Positions 1 through 13,100 of a stretch of DNA of 64,000 nucleotides are shown piece by piece. The notes beneath the pieces were generated by a model. It did not search any database, was not told where the DNA came from, and worked only from the letters and a program-made list of their open reading frames with translations. This DNA is from Liolophura sinensis. Lineage: Eukaryota; Mollusca; Polyplacophora; Chitonida; Chitonidae. Position 1 is the first letter of the stretch. Each line of letters opens with the position of its first letter. Location: the NCBI RefSeq assembly GCF_032854445.1, contig NC_088301.1:30612402-30676401 (forward strand), in the 5' to 3' direction. The translations under genes and the position numbers were made by a program.

Positions 1-264
1 AATTGCGGTACTATTTATACTGAACAAAAATATAAACGCCACACCCAATATTTTGACAAAATTATCTGCGGTATCAAGTGCCTTTCAGTACCGTTTTCTT
101 GGGGTTGAGGGGCATAAAATGGACTCTTAGCAATACATTTCCATAACTGATGGAAACTGACAACGGATGGTAACGCTGAGGCAGGTTAGGAAACCGGGGT
201 GGGGTCAGTTTGGAAAATTCCACACTTCAGTACCGAGTATGTCCGCCGTTCGCCTACGGCACTG

Positions 265-992
265 CTACTCATCGTCGACACATAAACCTGTTAAGATGGT
301 CAACTGTGACTTGCGGAATGTTTTCCCACTCCTGTGTGAGGGCCAAACGCAACTCCGCGATGTTACCTGGAAGTGGAAGTCGCCAACGAACACGCCGGTC
401 CAGGACATCCCACAGGTGTTCAGTTGGGAAGCAGACCAGGTGAATACGCATACCAGTCGAGAACTTTTCAGGGCTGTAGAAATTCTCTGCATACAGCAGC
501 AGCATAGGAACAGGCATTGCCGTGCTGAGATGTTACCCCGTGGCGCGGACAAATGGGGCGACTATTGGGCGCAGGATTTCATCACGGCATCTTACCTTAT
601 TCAAGTTACATTAATTGTTCAAAAATTTGGGACAGATATTTGTAGTGTTGAAAGTAGAATATTACATTTCTTCACCAGCCTTTTAGAAAAGTGAATATAT
701 GAGTATGTTGTTCATTAGATGATATAACCTTGTGAGGAAAAAAAAACTCAGTATTCCTGCTAGAATTACATGTATGTTGGCTAAAAGAGCAGACAAGGTG
801 TCCCAAAATTTAGAAGAAATATTGACCGGTACCGTCAATGAAGTGAAGTCGCGTGCAATGACCATGACTTATACACGACCTAACAAGTAGCCCACCACCA
901 TCGTATTGCACCCTGCGTACGACGGCGGCCTCGGCATAGCGCTGCCTTCCATCGGCTATGTGTGCCTCAAAACGGGACTCATCTGAAAACAT
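265..992 (-). pseudogene. Tc1-like transposase remnant
   Basis: These are the transposase fragments inside the Tc1-like element. Reading down the minus strand, FSDE (first catalytic Asp) is at about 990, the GTG before the interruption is near 812, RYRDEILRP resumes near 590, and EHLWD (normally preceded by the NPIE-type third acidic residue) is near 405. The residue before EHLWD reads PT instead of NPI. At least two frame changes are needed to follow the similarity, so no functional protein can be made. An intact Tc1-like transposase is about 340 residues. The N-terminal DNA-binding part is not recognisable here. Confidence 0.72.
595..830. other. Insertion that splits the Tc1 fossil
   Basis: About 230 bp of AT-rich sequence separates two transposase blocks that should be adjacent (the GIS...RTRLHFIDGT side and RYRDEIL). 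No terminal repeats or coding potential were recognised. It is either a later insertion or a rearrangement. Confidence 0.45.
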
Positions 993-1644
993 AGGCTAAC
1001 ACGCCACCATCGTACCAACAGCCAACGAACGTGAATATTAACCCAGTCCGTACAGCTGTACACCTCAGGGTAAGAAGTGCCAGACCTTACAGGTCACTGC
1101 ATGAATACTACGGATAGGACCACACCTGTCTGACGGGTCAATGATGAATAGCCTTGAAATCGACAACATTTTGGTTTTTGAGACTGAAATGTACACTGGT
1201 GTAGGGTTGGGCTCTTGGCCACCCCTTGGTGCTATATTCACAAAAATCACAGCATTATCTTGTGAAATATTGCAAAGACAAAAGTGTTGCGTTTATAATT
1301 TTGTACGGTATAGATGTCGGCATATTCCAGGGGCACACAACCGACTGACTAGGTCAACCATATAAGAACATTGGTTGGAAATGAACTGGGTATGAACAAT
1401 ATGGGCCAGCGGAAGTCTCCATGAGAGGGTGCCAGACGATTTAATAAGTTGAGAAGATGTTTCGTCATTACATTATACATCAATAAATGACTTTATGATT
1501 GGACCTACATCTACTGGTGTCTGTTCATTGCTTTATTCTGATTATAGGATGGTGTCAGAACTGAACTATACAGCATTCGATCAATCAACCGTATATTCCT
1601 TCTACTGAAACATGTATCTGGAGTATCGGTTGACCGCAATAACA

Positions 1645-1745
1645 TACTTAGAAATTCACAATATACACGTCTCCTGCCTCTCGTGACCTTGGCTTAAGCT
1701 GAATTAGGTAAAATAAAATGCAGTGATGTTAGTTGCAATACATGG
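1645..1745 (+). repeat. Dispersed repeat, copy 1
   Basis: The stretch with GGCTTAAGCTGAATTAGGT and CAGTGATGTTAGTTGCAATA is shared, with mismatches, with 30190-30290. The similarity covers about 100 bp. The family was not identified. A shorter match may exist near 31110. Confidence 0.5.
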
Positions 1746-2059
1746 ACGTCAGTGGTTTAGAGTTACTTGAAAAATGGGGAGTCATCAAATTCAATATACA
1801 GTGACATTAAAACAAATGTTAAGACTAAACATACCTATCATGTAAACCTAGGCATGTAGATGAACTCAATTTCAATGTTCCATGACCAACCGTTAATCCG
1901 TCTGCCCATTTCCCGGTAAGTACTCTTGAACTTAAGTTCACCACAATTATACTTTGTCATAATGACGACCCCAATTTATTTTTCAGGGTCCTTGTCTTAT
2001 TTTTCCATATCCGTCCATCCATTCCCTTGTAAATGTCTTGATGTAAGGTCGAGGGATTT

Positions 2060-2280
2060 TAAGTGCATTACACGGTACTTTCCGGTTTCAATTGGATGCA
2101 TGGCATTTCTGTCCAAAATCATGAAGTTTTATATAATGTATGGCATTTTTTAACTGAAAAAATGTTGAGTATGACGTTAAACCCCAAGCACGCACGCACG
2201 CACATACACAAAATCATGAAGTTGTATACTATGCATGGCATTTCTGTTCAAAATTATGAAGTTCATGGCCGTTTGCAGTG
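2060..2280 (+). repeat. Short tandem duplication split by a SINE tail
   Basis: The phrase ATGGCATTTCTGTCCAAAAT followed by CATGAAGTT recurs at about 2100, 2215 and 2240. The run is interrupted by the family B SINE tail at about 2155-2212. Confidence 0.5.
2155..2212 (+). mobile_element. SINE family B, 3' end only
   Basis: The sequence TTGAGTATGACGTTAAACCC followed by CAAGCACGCACGCACGCACA is the 3' end of the family also seen at 4195-5053 and 57615-58085. It is heavily 5'-truncated, as expected for target-primed reverse transcription by a partner LINE. Confidence 0.65.
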
Positions 2281-3559
2281 ACAAAACAGTGTAACGTGGT
2301 ATACATATTGTAATTCGTATTTCAGCAATTCCAGTTATAGTAGTACTTTTACAACTCCATGAGACATAATAAATGACAAAATCCAGTGATGTGAGGATTG
2401 TACATGTGCAATTAAATCTATGAATAACAAACAATACACACACGTGTATTATGCAGCTGTCGCGCTAATAGTTTTTCTTCAGATTCGAAAAACATGCTGT
2501 GAGAATAGCGAAATAAGAAAAAGCAGCATGGAAGCCAATAAAAATTCGCTGGCGTTATAGCATGCAAATGTGTTTATGTGTATTAATTGTACACATGGTC
2601 CTATTGTCCATACATACATACCCTATACTGTACACTACAAACTGTAGATTAGTTGCTTTAATTTATTCAGATCATGGTGGGACTTTGTTTCGGTAGGCTA
2701 CGTGACGAAATTCGTCAATTCGTCACCTGTGCAAAGCGGAATATTCACAGTTACTAATTACTGTCTGGCCGAATTACTATCTGAAGGTAAATAAGTCATA
2801 ATGTTAAAATTAAACAAATGTCTACCATAATTAAGTCGAAAGAGGATTCATAATGTGATGATATCTATTTCCAGACGTTTTCCTACATGTATATCTTTTT
2901 AATAACTGCCCACCATCCTATGGCTGAAAATATTTGACTGTGTTTATTTATTTATTTGATAGGTGTTATTTCACTTATACGACTGGAGTACTTGAGTATG
3001 GGATTCATATTAATAAACAGGTGTCGTTTTAATGCAGTGCTTTGGTGAATCTGTGCGATGTTATTCGTTACAAATTGACTTTGCATTGTATGTAGAAACT
3101 GTTAATTGTAATCAGCTGGTCATGAGATGATACCGTTATATAACATGACTGTTGTTGGGTGTACAGTTGGTGTTCACATATAGGCCGAGGAATGCGTCCT
3201 CACGTACACCATATGGACGGACATGAGTCCTATGTTTGGTGTATGTATTGCTCAGACTTTCCATAGCACAGCTGTGGATGGAGAGACAGGCACAGACCTA
3301 CCTCTTCTATTGTTGCCACCAGCCTTATTTTCTCGGAGAATTAACAACAACTGAGTTGTCATACTACCTATCCTTAGATGCAAGATTTGGAGGACGTTGC
3401 TATAGCTGTTGAACTAAGAAGTGACAGTTTTTGCGTGCTCGTACATTTTTCTTGTAGCGTGTTTGTTCTTATCAAGGTATGAAGTGGATATAAGGTGACT
3501 TTAATGCGTAGAATCGTCGGTATCTCACACGACAGGGCAAATCCAAGCACAGTTACTTT

Positions 3560-3942
3560 AGGCACTTGGCGTCTCATAAATATTAATGAAAAAAATTAGT
3601 TTCGTCATTCTCGCGAAAGGGCCCGTTCACGTGCCAGTTAATGACTTTGTTTCGAAAGCTGTCTTTTTATTCAGTGCACCGAGGTATCTTGCACTGTGAC
3701 GGACTTTTATGTAAAAATTTCGGTCCATAGTTTAGTCCCGCTCGCAAGGACATGACAGGAAATGTAAGTTGTGCATGGTACTTTTTCTTTAATGGCTGTT
3801 GGAAGAGATACGCGAAGACATATATTGTGATTCACTGATATTTTCACAGTTCCAGAAACATAATAGTCTATATTTAGGCTAGTCTGAAAGTGGGACGTTT
3901 GGATTTATACGATACTTTGTGTATTCATCCACTTAAGGTAAA
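3560..3942 (+). promoter_or_regulatory. Putative 5' region of the SLC47-like gene
   Basis: This is the region immediately upstream of the SLC47-like start codon. It holds a CACGTG E-box near 3630 and a plausible short non-coding intron: donor AAAT|GTAAGT at 3764 and acceptor TTTTCACAG ending at 3849. If real, the first exon ends at 3763 and the coding exon starts at 3850. An in-frame TAA at 3934-3936 shows that translation cannot begin further upstream in the same exon. No TATA box was recognised at a convincing distance. This is inferred from sequence only. Confidence 0.3.
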
Positions 3943-4147
3943 ATGGTGTACGCAAGACTGGGCGACGAGAGCCCAGAAATGATAGACTCTAAACGTAAAC
4001 GTCTAATGACGTCATACAAAACAGAGTCACAAAATGGACATGTGGTGAAGAATGGAGTGCATCCAACACAGAGGCCGACTCAACGGAAAACGGAAAAATC
4101 CCAGATAGAGATAGAGAACAAAACTACTTTAACCAGCAGTCTAGGAG
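3943..4147 (+). CDS. SLC47-like exon 1
   Basis: Encodes residues 1-68 plus the first base of codon 69. It ends at the donor AGGAG|GTAAGT. The region is hydrophilic and Lys/Arg/Thr-rich with no membrane segment, and corresponds to the cytosolic N-terminus. Confidence 0.85.
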
Positions 4148-7100
4148 GTAAGTATTTGACCTATAGTATTTAATTTCCTACTCGCCTACTAATCAACAGA
4201 CCGATTCGAGAACGGTGGCCTAATAGTTAAAGCGTCCGTCTCGAAGTCGGGAGACCTGGGACCAAACCCGGAACCTAGAACTTTAACGTAGGGTGCATGT
4301 TCTTGCTGCTGCCTCGCTGGGCTGTCAACGCTGAGAGGTTATACAGTATGAAAGAGGACTGGTTGGTCCGGTGTCGGCATAATGTGACTGGGTGTCGTGT
4401 CATGTTTGGTGTCTTCGGTACCGTACTTCAGTGGCGGCAGCATTTAGGCGGCATGGACGCGCTCTGCCACAAGACGACGCAGTATATCTTTTGTGTGCTT
4501 AGATAAGATGGGTATTCTTGAACATAAGATTTCAGTGTATACTCTTACTGGATGAGGTGTCTGGCGGATTTGTCATGTTATTCCAGTGAGGCAGCATTAT
4601 AAATCTGTTGCAAATCTGTATAAGTATTCCACATATAACTGATATATATATAATCTTCAGTCACATGCAAAATAGCTAAATAGACAACGGAAGGCTTGCC
4701 AGCAGCCTGCGGATAGTCTTTCGGTTTCCTCAGGGCTTTGGGACGGCTTCGGTGGCCTTGTTAGAGCGGGATCAAACCCGAGTCGGGTCATACCAAAGAC
4801 TTTAAAAATGGTATTTGTTGCTTCATCGCTTGGCGCTCAGCATTGAGAGGTTAGAGCAAGGAAATAAGACCGGTGTGAGTATAATGTGACTGGGTGGGAT
4901 GTCATGTCTGGTGTCTTCGGCATGATACTTCAGTGGAGGCAGCGCTTTGAGGGCATGGACTTGCCCTGCCACAAGAAGACACAGTATAATGACTCTTCGT
5001 CGCCATATCACTGAAAAGTACGACGTTAAATTCTTAGTATTCATTCATTCAATCCTCAGGGCTCTGTCTGGTTTCCTCACAGCACAATTCTCGTCGCGGT
5101 CGTATGTGTGAAATATTCTTGCATACAGGGTAAACGCCAATCAAATAAATAATAAAAATAAATAAATAGCTAAATGTACTTGTTTTATTTACGTATATTC
5201 AGTTAACGTTTCAGACTTCAGATTTTCTTCACTTCTGTACAGAATCTGCTAGCTCGGACAGAAAGCCTAAGACGTTCGTACAAAAAATCTTTCCGACTGG
5301 GTTTCGTTATGAACTGTTGGAATTGCTCAAATATTCCTGGCCTATGGTACGTATTTTAGATAAGGCTATGTTTTGCTTTACCTTGAAAGTCCCACAAGTG
5401 GGATTCAAGCAATGCTGCACCAACGCTCTTCTCCTTAGGATCATAATCGATATACGTGTATTTTTTTCATTATTATTAATGCTTTATTTTATTAATTACG
5501 ATGTATACTCCATGTCCATTTCTAAATCATATCTCTGCCTGCATGCACAGAACGGAGAACAATCATATGAAACATTAATTATCGGAAAGTAGCTCAAATT
5601 AAAAACTTAAATTCAACAATAATATGTAATCAATAAATATTCATATGTAATTATGAATTGTTAAATGTAAATGCAAGTTCACCTTAGAATCTACTTAAGC
5701 CAACACGATACATAAAGAAATATTTTGCCTAACAGAAATTGATGAATATTAAAATCTGGAAATCTGTTCATAATATACTCTCGCATTTGCTACTTACATA
5801 CCACATGCATTTACCTGGACAAACCACATACTATGGTTGATTTTATTAAAAAGAGTTTTGAATGTTTTGGAAATAGTAATAAGAATGATAAGGTGTAAAC
5901 TTTTTCAATATTATAGGTTGCCAGCACACTCCTGAACACAAGCATACGGTCAATGGCAACCATGTTTTCCGGCCACCTCGGGAAGATTGAACTAGATTCT
6001 GTTGCCATGGCATTGTCGGTAAAGTCAAGTCTAACACGCCTGATCGAACTGATGATTTTTCTTCATAGGAATTGTTCATGTATACTAGAACAAGTTTTTT
6101 TTCTGTGATTGTTTCAATAATAGGCTTTTGATTTGATGCAGCATACTGAAATGCTTATTTTTTCCTTCACATGTACAGCAGTGCTTAAAAAAGTTATATG
6201 CCCTCCTTGAAAAGAAACACATAGGTAGAATATGTTGGTGACACCAGATTTCTGAATTTCACTACTTTTTTCATGAATACTGACATACTGAATTTTTCAT
6301 TGTGTATTTTGCCTGAAAATGACAGCTTATAATTATTATCCACTTCTGAACAAAACAGAATTTTGTAGCATTCAGCCAATGCGCGTAGCTTTTTGGCAGC
6401 TTCTATGTTTTTACAATTATCGTTATGATAGGAGGTATTTTATTGTGGCATTTCATATAATGATACGTACATCAAAGAAACTAATGGCACTTATGATTTT
6501 CTCTGATATAGGAAATCGTCATGAATCAATGCATCACTTAATTTTTGAGAGTGATGACTTAGTGTTTAGAGAGGCATGACTTGGTGTTTTGAGAGGCATG
6601 CCTTGGTGTTTTGAGACCGATGACTTGGTGTTTAGAGAGGCATGACTTGGTGTTTTGAGAGGCATGACTTGGTGCTTTGAGAGCGATGACTTGGTGTTTT
6701 GAGAGTGATAACTTGGTGTTTTGAGAGTCATGTCTTGGTGTTTTGAAATTTATGACTTGATTCTTGATATAATCTTTAATATTTTAATAATTTCAGATTG
6801 CAAACGTTATAGGCACCTCCATTGGTATTGGACTTATAGCGGCCTGTGACACGTTGTTTTCGCAGGTAGATCATGTGATGTACATGAAGATTGCCCGTTA
6901 TTTTATACTCTAATGAAGCAAATAGGTTTGGGTTTTTACATTCTGTCGGCCGAATACACGATAGACGATAACATTAATTATCAACTATCCAGCATAGTTA
7001 GTTGAAGAGATATGGTTACTTCCTTGCCACTCTGTGTCCGTGAGTTGTGTCAAGTTAACCTGTTTGTTAAGGTCCAGTTTTACTCCAATCCACGCTCCCA

Positions 7101-10100
7101 ACTGGCACTAAACTCCGTGTATAGTCATATCATTTTGAGAATCTTCTAAATGCAGCAGGTACAACGCACATTAATTGTTAACGAAGAATAATTATCTGTG
7201 TATCTTTGTCATGCTCCTTTTTCTTATGGTCAACTTTAATCATTAAATTTGGTGCACAGTTAACACATGACATCCAAGGATGTGAATATTTTTAATTCAG
7301 CAAATTTGAGAGAAATGAATTGAAATCACATTAATGGCAGTTTATTCCAATCTGTTGGTGGAATTAATGTCACACTTTATACGATCGTAATCTAAGGAGG
7401 GGAATATTGAAAAAAGGAAGACTTTCGTGCTCATGTCAGTCTTATGGTATACGTTCATTTGTTTTCTAAATAATTCCGAAATTTTCGAAATATTTCCTTA
7501 CATTTCCATTTCTTTTGTAGTCTTTTGGCAGCTCGAACAAGCTTCAAGTAGGAGTGTATCTTCAAACAGGTCTGTCATTTTCATATGATTACAGATTCTA
7601 TCTAGGTGCCATTTATTACACTCCTACATAAACCATCATGTCATGTTAATATTATTACAGGTAATATTTAGGAGCAATTTATTACAGTCCTTAGTGGTTA
7701 TAGTGCCGGGCTGACTTTGTGGATACAATCTTTGTGTCTCTGTTTTAGCCGTGTACGTGTCCAGTCTGTGCTGTGTTGTATCCTGGGGACTTCTTGTGAA
7801 CACCAATGAAATACTGCTTGTCCTGGGTCAGGATCCGTTAGTCGCGTTGTAAGACCACCTTCCTTCATCATATTACTATTTTATTTATTTACTTATTTAT
7901 TTATTTATTTATTTATTAATTTGCTTATTTATTTGTTTGTTTACTTATTTATTTATTCGGAGTTTCATGACAGGTCACATGATACATCTGGACTTTTTCT
8001 ACCCTCAACGATAAAAGAGTTCGAATTCGAGACTCCCCTGTTTTATGTGTTTATTATTAAAAGATGAAGAAGTCTATATCTGATCGAGGCCGGTTGGTCA
8101 TGTTTCCAGCTCAGCTTCCACTTAACAGCTCTGAGTCGTTACATTCACTAATCAGGAACTCAATTGTTCCTGTCCTGTCGCCCAAAGTGTCCTGTCTTCA
8201 AAACAGAGCTCCCGTAAGTGATAATAACGTAGCTCTGAATTCGTCTTACTTCATTATGCGAGGACAACAAAAACCATAACGTCGTAATTAATACAAGTAT
8301 AACCGTCGTATCCACTCGGACGGCATCAAAATCATCATAAACAGAAAAACAACTAAACACTGAACACAACTTTGTCTTTCAGGGGAACGATTTGCGTAAG
8401 TTTTCTCTGGAGAAATTGTACATTGCATTTTACCAGACGTCCTTATCCATAGAAATTTGAACGCATGGTTCGTCTGTTTCAGGTACACCGAGGAGTATCT
8501 GTATTACTTCATGCCAGCCTTGTTGGTAAATACGTAAGATTCAGAATGTCCTCCGACAGGTTTCGGACAGTGTAGTAGGAACCTCGGTGCGATGAAAGAC
8601 AGTCTTAATTTTATTCCATTTTCAAGCATTACAAATTCTGGCTAAACAATGAAGGTCTTATATATCAGTATAGGAAGGTAGTATAGCCATTCAGCTATCA
8701 CCTGATTAAGAACAACTCTCTACTTGCTTCAGTCCGTGATTCAGCGTTTTATAAACAAAACTTTCATAAACAATAGCAAATCCGTGCACAGCGCAATTCT
8801 GGAAAATGGCATTACACTATAGCTTAAATATTTAGTGCGAAAATATTAAGACTTTGTCTTTCCTGGGATCTACGTTCCTACCATTCTGTATATAATATTC
8901 ACGGTAGTTCCAATATGATGACATCTGACTCTGTATCTAGATAGCATGGAACTACTGTTCAGCCAAAGTCATACAGTTCAGCGGAACGCTCTCGCGGAGC
9001 ACCAAACAAAGGTGTGGGCAAACATCGTATAGTGAAACTAATAAAAGCAGATGTTGTCATCAGATAGAAGAAAGTTCCAGACTCAAATTTTTGTCCAGGA
9101 AGGTTGATCAGCTAGAAAATCAGTTCGTCGAGGTACATGCGGTAGTTTTTCTTCATTGTTTTGGGATGTCGTTTGTGAATTTTGTTGTAAAATGTGATTA
9201 GAGTTGGCAACTCATTTCTATGGAAAGCTCTCAGCAAACCATTGTGAAATGGCATATAGCAGATCTGTTGTATGATTTATTTATTTATTTATTTATTTAT
9301 TTATTTGATTGGTGTTTTACGCCCTACTCAAGAATATTTCACTGGAAATCCACGACCATCCGTTTGAGGATGCCAACATGAGATGGACTTGAACTCACAG
9401 CGACCGCACTGGTGAGACTCCTGGGTTCTGTTGATTGATACTGTGTATGTATGACCTAGATTGTGCCTAGAATACCAACAAGGACACTGTTCAAAACTCA
9501 GGACTCCTAGGGGGTTTTTTTTAGCATTGAAAGAAGAGAATCTTGTTTTATACCACTTTGCATGGCGATAGTCCACACTTGTTGTATTTGGATTCGATGG
9601 GATTGTTATCATTTGTTAATTTGGAATGTCGTCTTGTGGTTCTAAGATGTGACTCTCTTACGCTGCAATATTTCTATATTCCAGTTCATATTTCTGTATC
9701 AGCTGTCGGCCAGGTATCTACAAGTACAGGTACGCTCACTTCTCTGAACTGACTGCGGTTATGCCAAATATGAACTTTTCTGCATTTTACGTATGTATTA
9801 CAATTTTGTATATCCACTGACAAACGTTGTTTATTTATTGATGGAAACTGTTTGAATTCGGCCATCATGACGGCGCTGTGCCAAAACATATGTAAATACT
9901 GTTGATCTTTTTGTTGGTATCTTGTGTACTTATTTTGTAAATTATTAGGGTTTTGCCATTATATTTTGTACCAGGGTGTCGTCCATCCGATCGTGATTAT
10001 TGGCGTGGTCTGTAATCTGATTAACGTGGGCCTCCAGTACGTTCTCATCTACCCAGCTAATCTCAGACTCAAGTGAGTGCGCTGTAGAATGTCCAGAGAG

Positions 10101-13100
10101 CATGTACACCGCAGCAGCACAGAATAATATGTTAAAATATTAATAAATTAGCTCCTACGCCTGACAAAACGTAAACAGCATATATCTGCAGGCTGCTTTG
10201 AAATACCCCTGTATAGGCAGGCTTAGAAACCGGGTGACACACACACACACACACACACACTCAAATTGTTACAAATTGTTAGAATTTCAAGTGGATTCGA
10301 TATTCATTTGTTGCAAGACGGGTAATATTGAGGATTGTGCTGGTTTTTATATGTGTACTTTAAATTCAAAATCAAAGTAGTGGGGAGAGTGAGGCTCTTT
10401 AACTGAAGTCGATATTGTTGGAGACGGGAACCCGATGAAGCCTCTACACGTACATTCGCGTAGCAGTGGTCTCCCTTCCCCAGACATCTTTTGTCAGATC
10501 TATATTTCTATGTTTCCATACAGAGGATCGGCTGTATCTCAGGTGGTGGCCTACTTCTGTCTGGGTTTCTTCACCATCCTCTATGCCAGGTTATCGGGAG
10601 CTTACAAAGGAACATGGGGAGGTACGTTAATAACGTTACCAAAGAGATATACATGTACATCACATAGTATAGTGAACAAACGAAGTCCCTTTGGAGAAGT
10701 AGTAGTATGTATTGGAACATACTTTTGTGTCACAATGCGGTAATGATATAGTTAAATTGTATTAAACAGGTGTTACGATGAGTTAGAGCCGATAATTGTT
10801 AAGCCTTCAAATAAGTAACATTTTGCAACTACACCGAACTCATGCGTGAATTCTGACGGACACATGGCGATATCAATCCTTAACCTGTTATGCAATGTGT
10901 AATATGTACCGCAATAATAAGGCTGGAAGTCACTTTTGTTATGTATGTCTTTGTTTTAATTGGTGTTTAACGCCGTTCTCCAGAAGTTTTCAAAAAGTTG
11001 TATTTGTGGTACAGTGATTTTTCCCATTCTACAGTGTCTAATATAGATAAAGATAAAGAGTTGTTTGCGCTGGGTCCGATTTCCATACCAGATTCTTTCC
11101 GGTAACACCGCTTTTTCATTTCACTCTGTTCTCCACAGAAGTTCGTCGATATTTTAACTTTTCCTTTAATATAGTGGGGTTCCTTGAACTGGCGATTTTT
11201 TAGCAGGGCGTTAAAGACAAACAAAATAATTGGATAAATTAGCCTTTGTGAGTTACCGTCAAATGTTTCTCCAGAACAGGGTCATCCACCTTGTAATTTC
11301 TCGTCGTGCAGGTTTCTCGCGCAGTTCCCTCAAGGACTGGGGACAGTTTTTCAAGTTGGGTTTATCCAGCATCATGATGATCTGCCTGGAATGGTGGGCT
11401 TTTGAAGTCGGTACATTCTTGATGGGTAAGATCACTTGTCTTCCACCAGTATGGTGTGCATATATCATATGATGAAAACTTATATACAGCAATCAAATAA
11501 ATAAATGAGCATATTAAACAGCAAATTTATCTCTAAAATACGACATTTCATGGTTAAAGTTAAGATGAACTATCAGATATATATCAGAAGATTTCCAAGC
11601 AACTATTTCCAAAACGATTTTCAAGTATTTTGGTTATCGGATTAATTTTAGTGACAGGACCACGCTCAGCTAAATGTATTGTCTACCTGAGATTATAAAC
11701 CTACGACGTTTTATTTATGTTTATAGGCATTCTCGGTGCAACAGAACTCGGTGCCTCCACTATACTGATGACGCTATGGGGCTTCTATTCCGCGGTGAGT
11801 TTCTTTTATCTTCGTGGCAAAAGGTATGTTTTACGTGTTCAGATCACACCAATGTGCCAACGCTGGAGGCTAACTGCCTCTGTCGAAACCTGCTCAGCCC
11901 ATAACAAAAGTGGTGTCATGTTGCCGTTACAACTGCGACTGTACATCAGGGCGTTTTTCAGGCACTTGTCCAAGAGGCGGTGGTTTCCAGTGGGCATTGC
12001 GTGGCTTCTCTTCTGGTACCGTAATCACAAACATCCAGGTGAATCATCCTTGAGCAAGGCTTTAAGCCCCAATCCAATAAATAAGAAACACATGTGATCT
12101 CAATGGTGTAAAATTGTTTGACAAAATATTACCGAGTCGGGAAAGGTAGTTAGATTTATTGCTCTCTCTGTATCGAACAAATCATTAATCCCACTGCAAC
12201 CTCATACAGACATCAGTAAACTGTTGCAAGCCTACTACATGTCATTTGGTTCTTCTAAGCCACGAAAAAGTTTTAGATGTTTTAGGCAGAAGTACGAAAA
12301 GTCGCCATGCTTTTTTTCGCTGTTTATGTGGAGTGTTAGAAGCTTGTTTGGTGTGTTGGTTCTGACTGTGTTATATATCTTATTTGCACAGATGTCTATC
12401 GGGATTGGCTCAGCGGCGGCATATCGGTCCGGGAGATACCTCGGTTCTATGAGGCCTTTAAACGCCATTACGGCCGCCAGGGTAGCATTTTGTGTGGCGT
12501 GTAAGTTTTACTGATGGAACATTTAATTATTAAGCCACAAGGATTTAGACCATTACCACGAAAGTGTATATTTTAGAACGGATTATCTTAGATCAACCGA
12601 TAATTCCATGTTTTTTTTTGTTTTGATAAACCTAGTTTACAAAATATTCTGTTTGCACAAAAATGGGAACTATAAACATGGTTATAATTCAGCTGTCGCT
12701 AATTCAGCTGTGGCTTTACGTCAGGAAGTTTGTCAGGGAGCTTGTAAGAACGGCGGTAGCGTTTCTAAACTTTACTCCTGTTTTCTTTAAAGTGAAGATA
12801 AAGTCAGCCACTAAAGCTGAAATTATTAATAATGTAGTATTCCAGAAATGCTGTAAATATATTTTAAAAACTCTTCACCGCTTGTCAACAAAATTAATAC
12901 CAAACAATCGTTAGTACCTAGCCACTCATTTGGTGACGCCATTTTACCATATTATACCTATCTAGGGTCACGTTACAAAACCTAGGAGCTCTCCCGTACC
13001 ATCGGTATTAAACAATGTGACAATGAGAAAATACTAAAAAAAAACGCCTGATACCGAACCAAAGAGTATCAGATCTGTTCCGTGTTCAAAGGGCCGATGT

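Larger units (their letters stand above)
8..1312 (-). mobile_element. Degenerate Tc1/mariner DNA transposon
   Basis: The two ends are imperfect terminal inverted repeats. Positions 21-50 carry AAAATATAAACGCCACAC, and the reverse complement of 1279-1311 carries AAAATTATAAACGCAACAC. Between them the minus strand encodes decayed transposase. Positions 992-810 encode the first catalytic block (FSDESRFE, then DGRQR and a GGGL block), and 552-265 encode the C-terminal block (EHLWDVLDRRVR and EWENIPQ, ending MCRR). The second catalytic Asp block is out of frame, and the reading frame is broken by stops, frameshifts and about 230 bp of foreign sequence at 595-830. The element is therefore a fossil. 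Assignment to the Tc1-like group rests on these motifs and the TIR sequence. Confidence 0.78.
1313..3560. other. Intergenic, no gene seen
   Basis: This is low-GC sequence without supported exons. It contains part of a dispersed repeat (about 1645-1745, matching 30190-30290) and a 3' fragment of SINE family B (2155-2212) embedded in a short tandem duplication. The open frames here are short and show no recognisable motif. Confidence 0.6.

Noticed and set aside
6534..6731. 65-codon minus-strand frame with repeated KTPSHASLNTKSS-like units
   Set aside because: Artefact of the 22-bp minisatellite within an intron of the SLC47-like gene.
11717..12097. 126-codon frame running on from SLC47-like exon 12
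   Set aside because: It reads through the GTGAGT donor at 11795. The family similarity resumes only at exon 13, so this is intron read-through.
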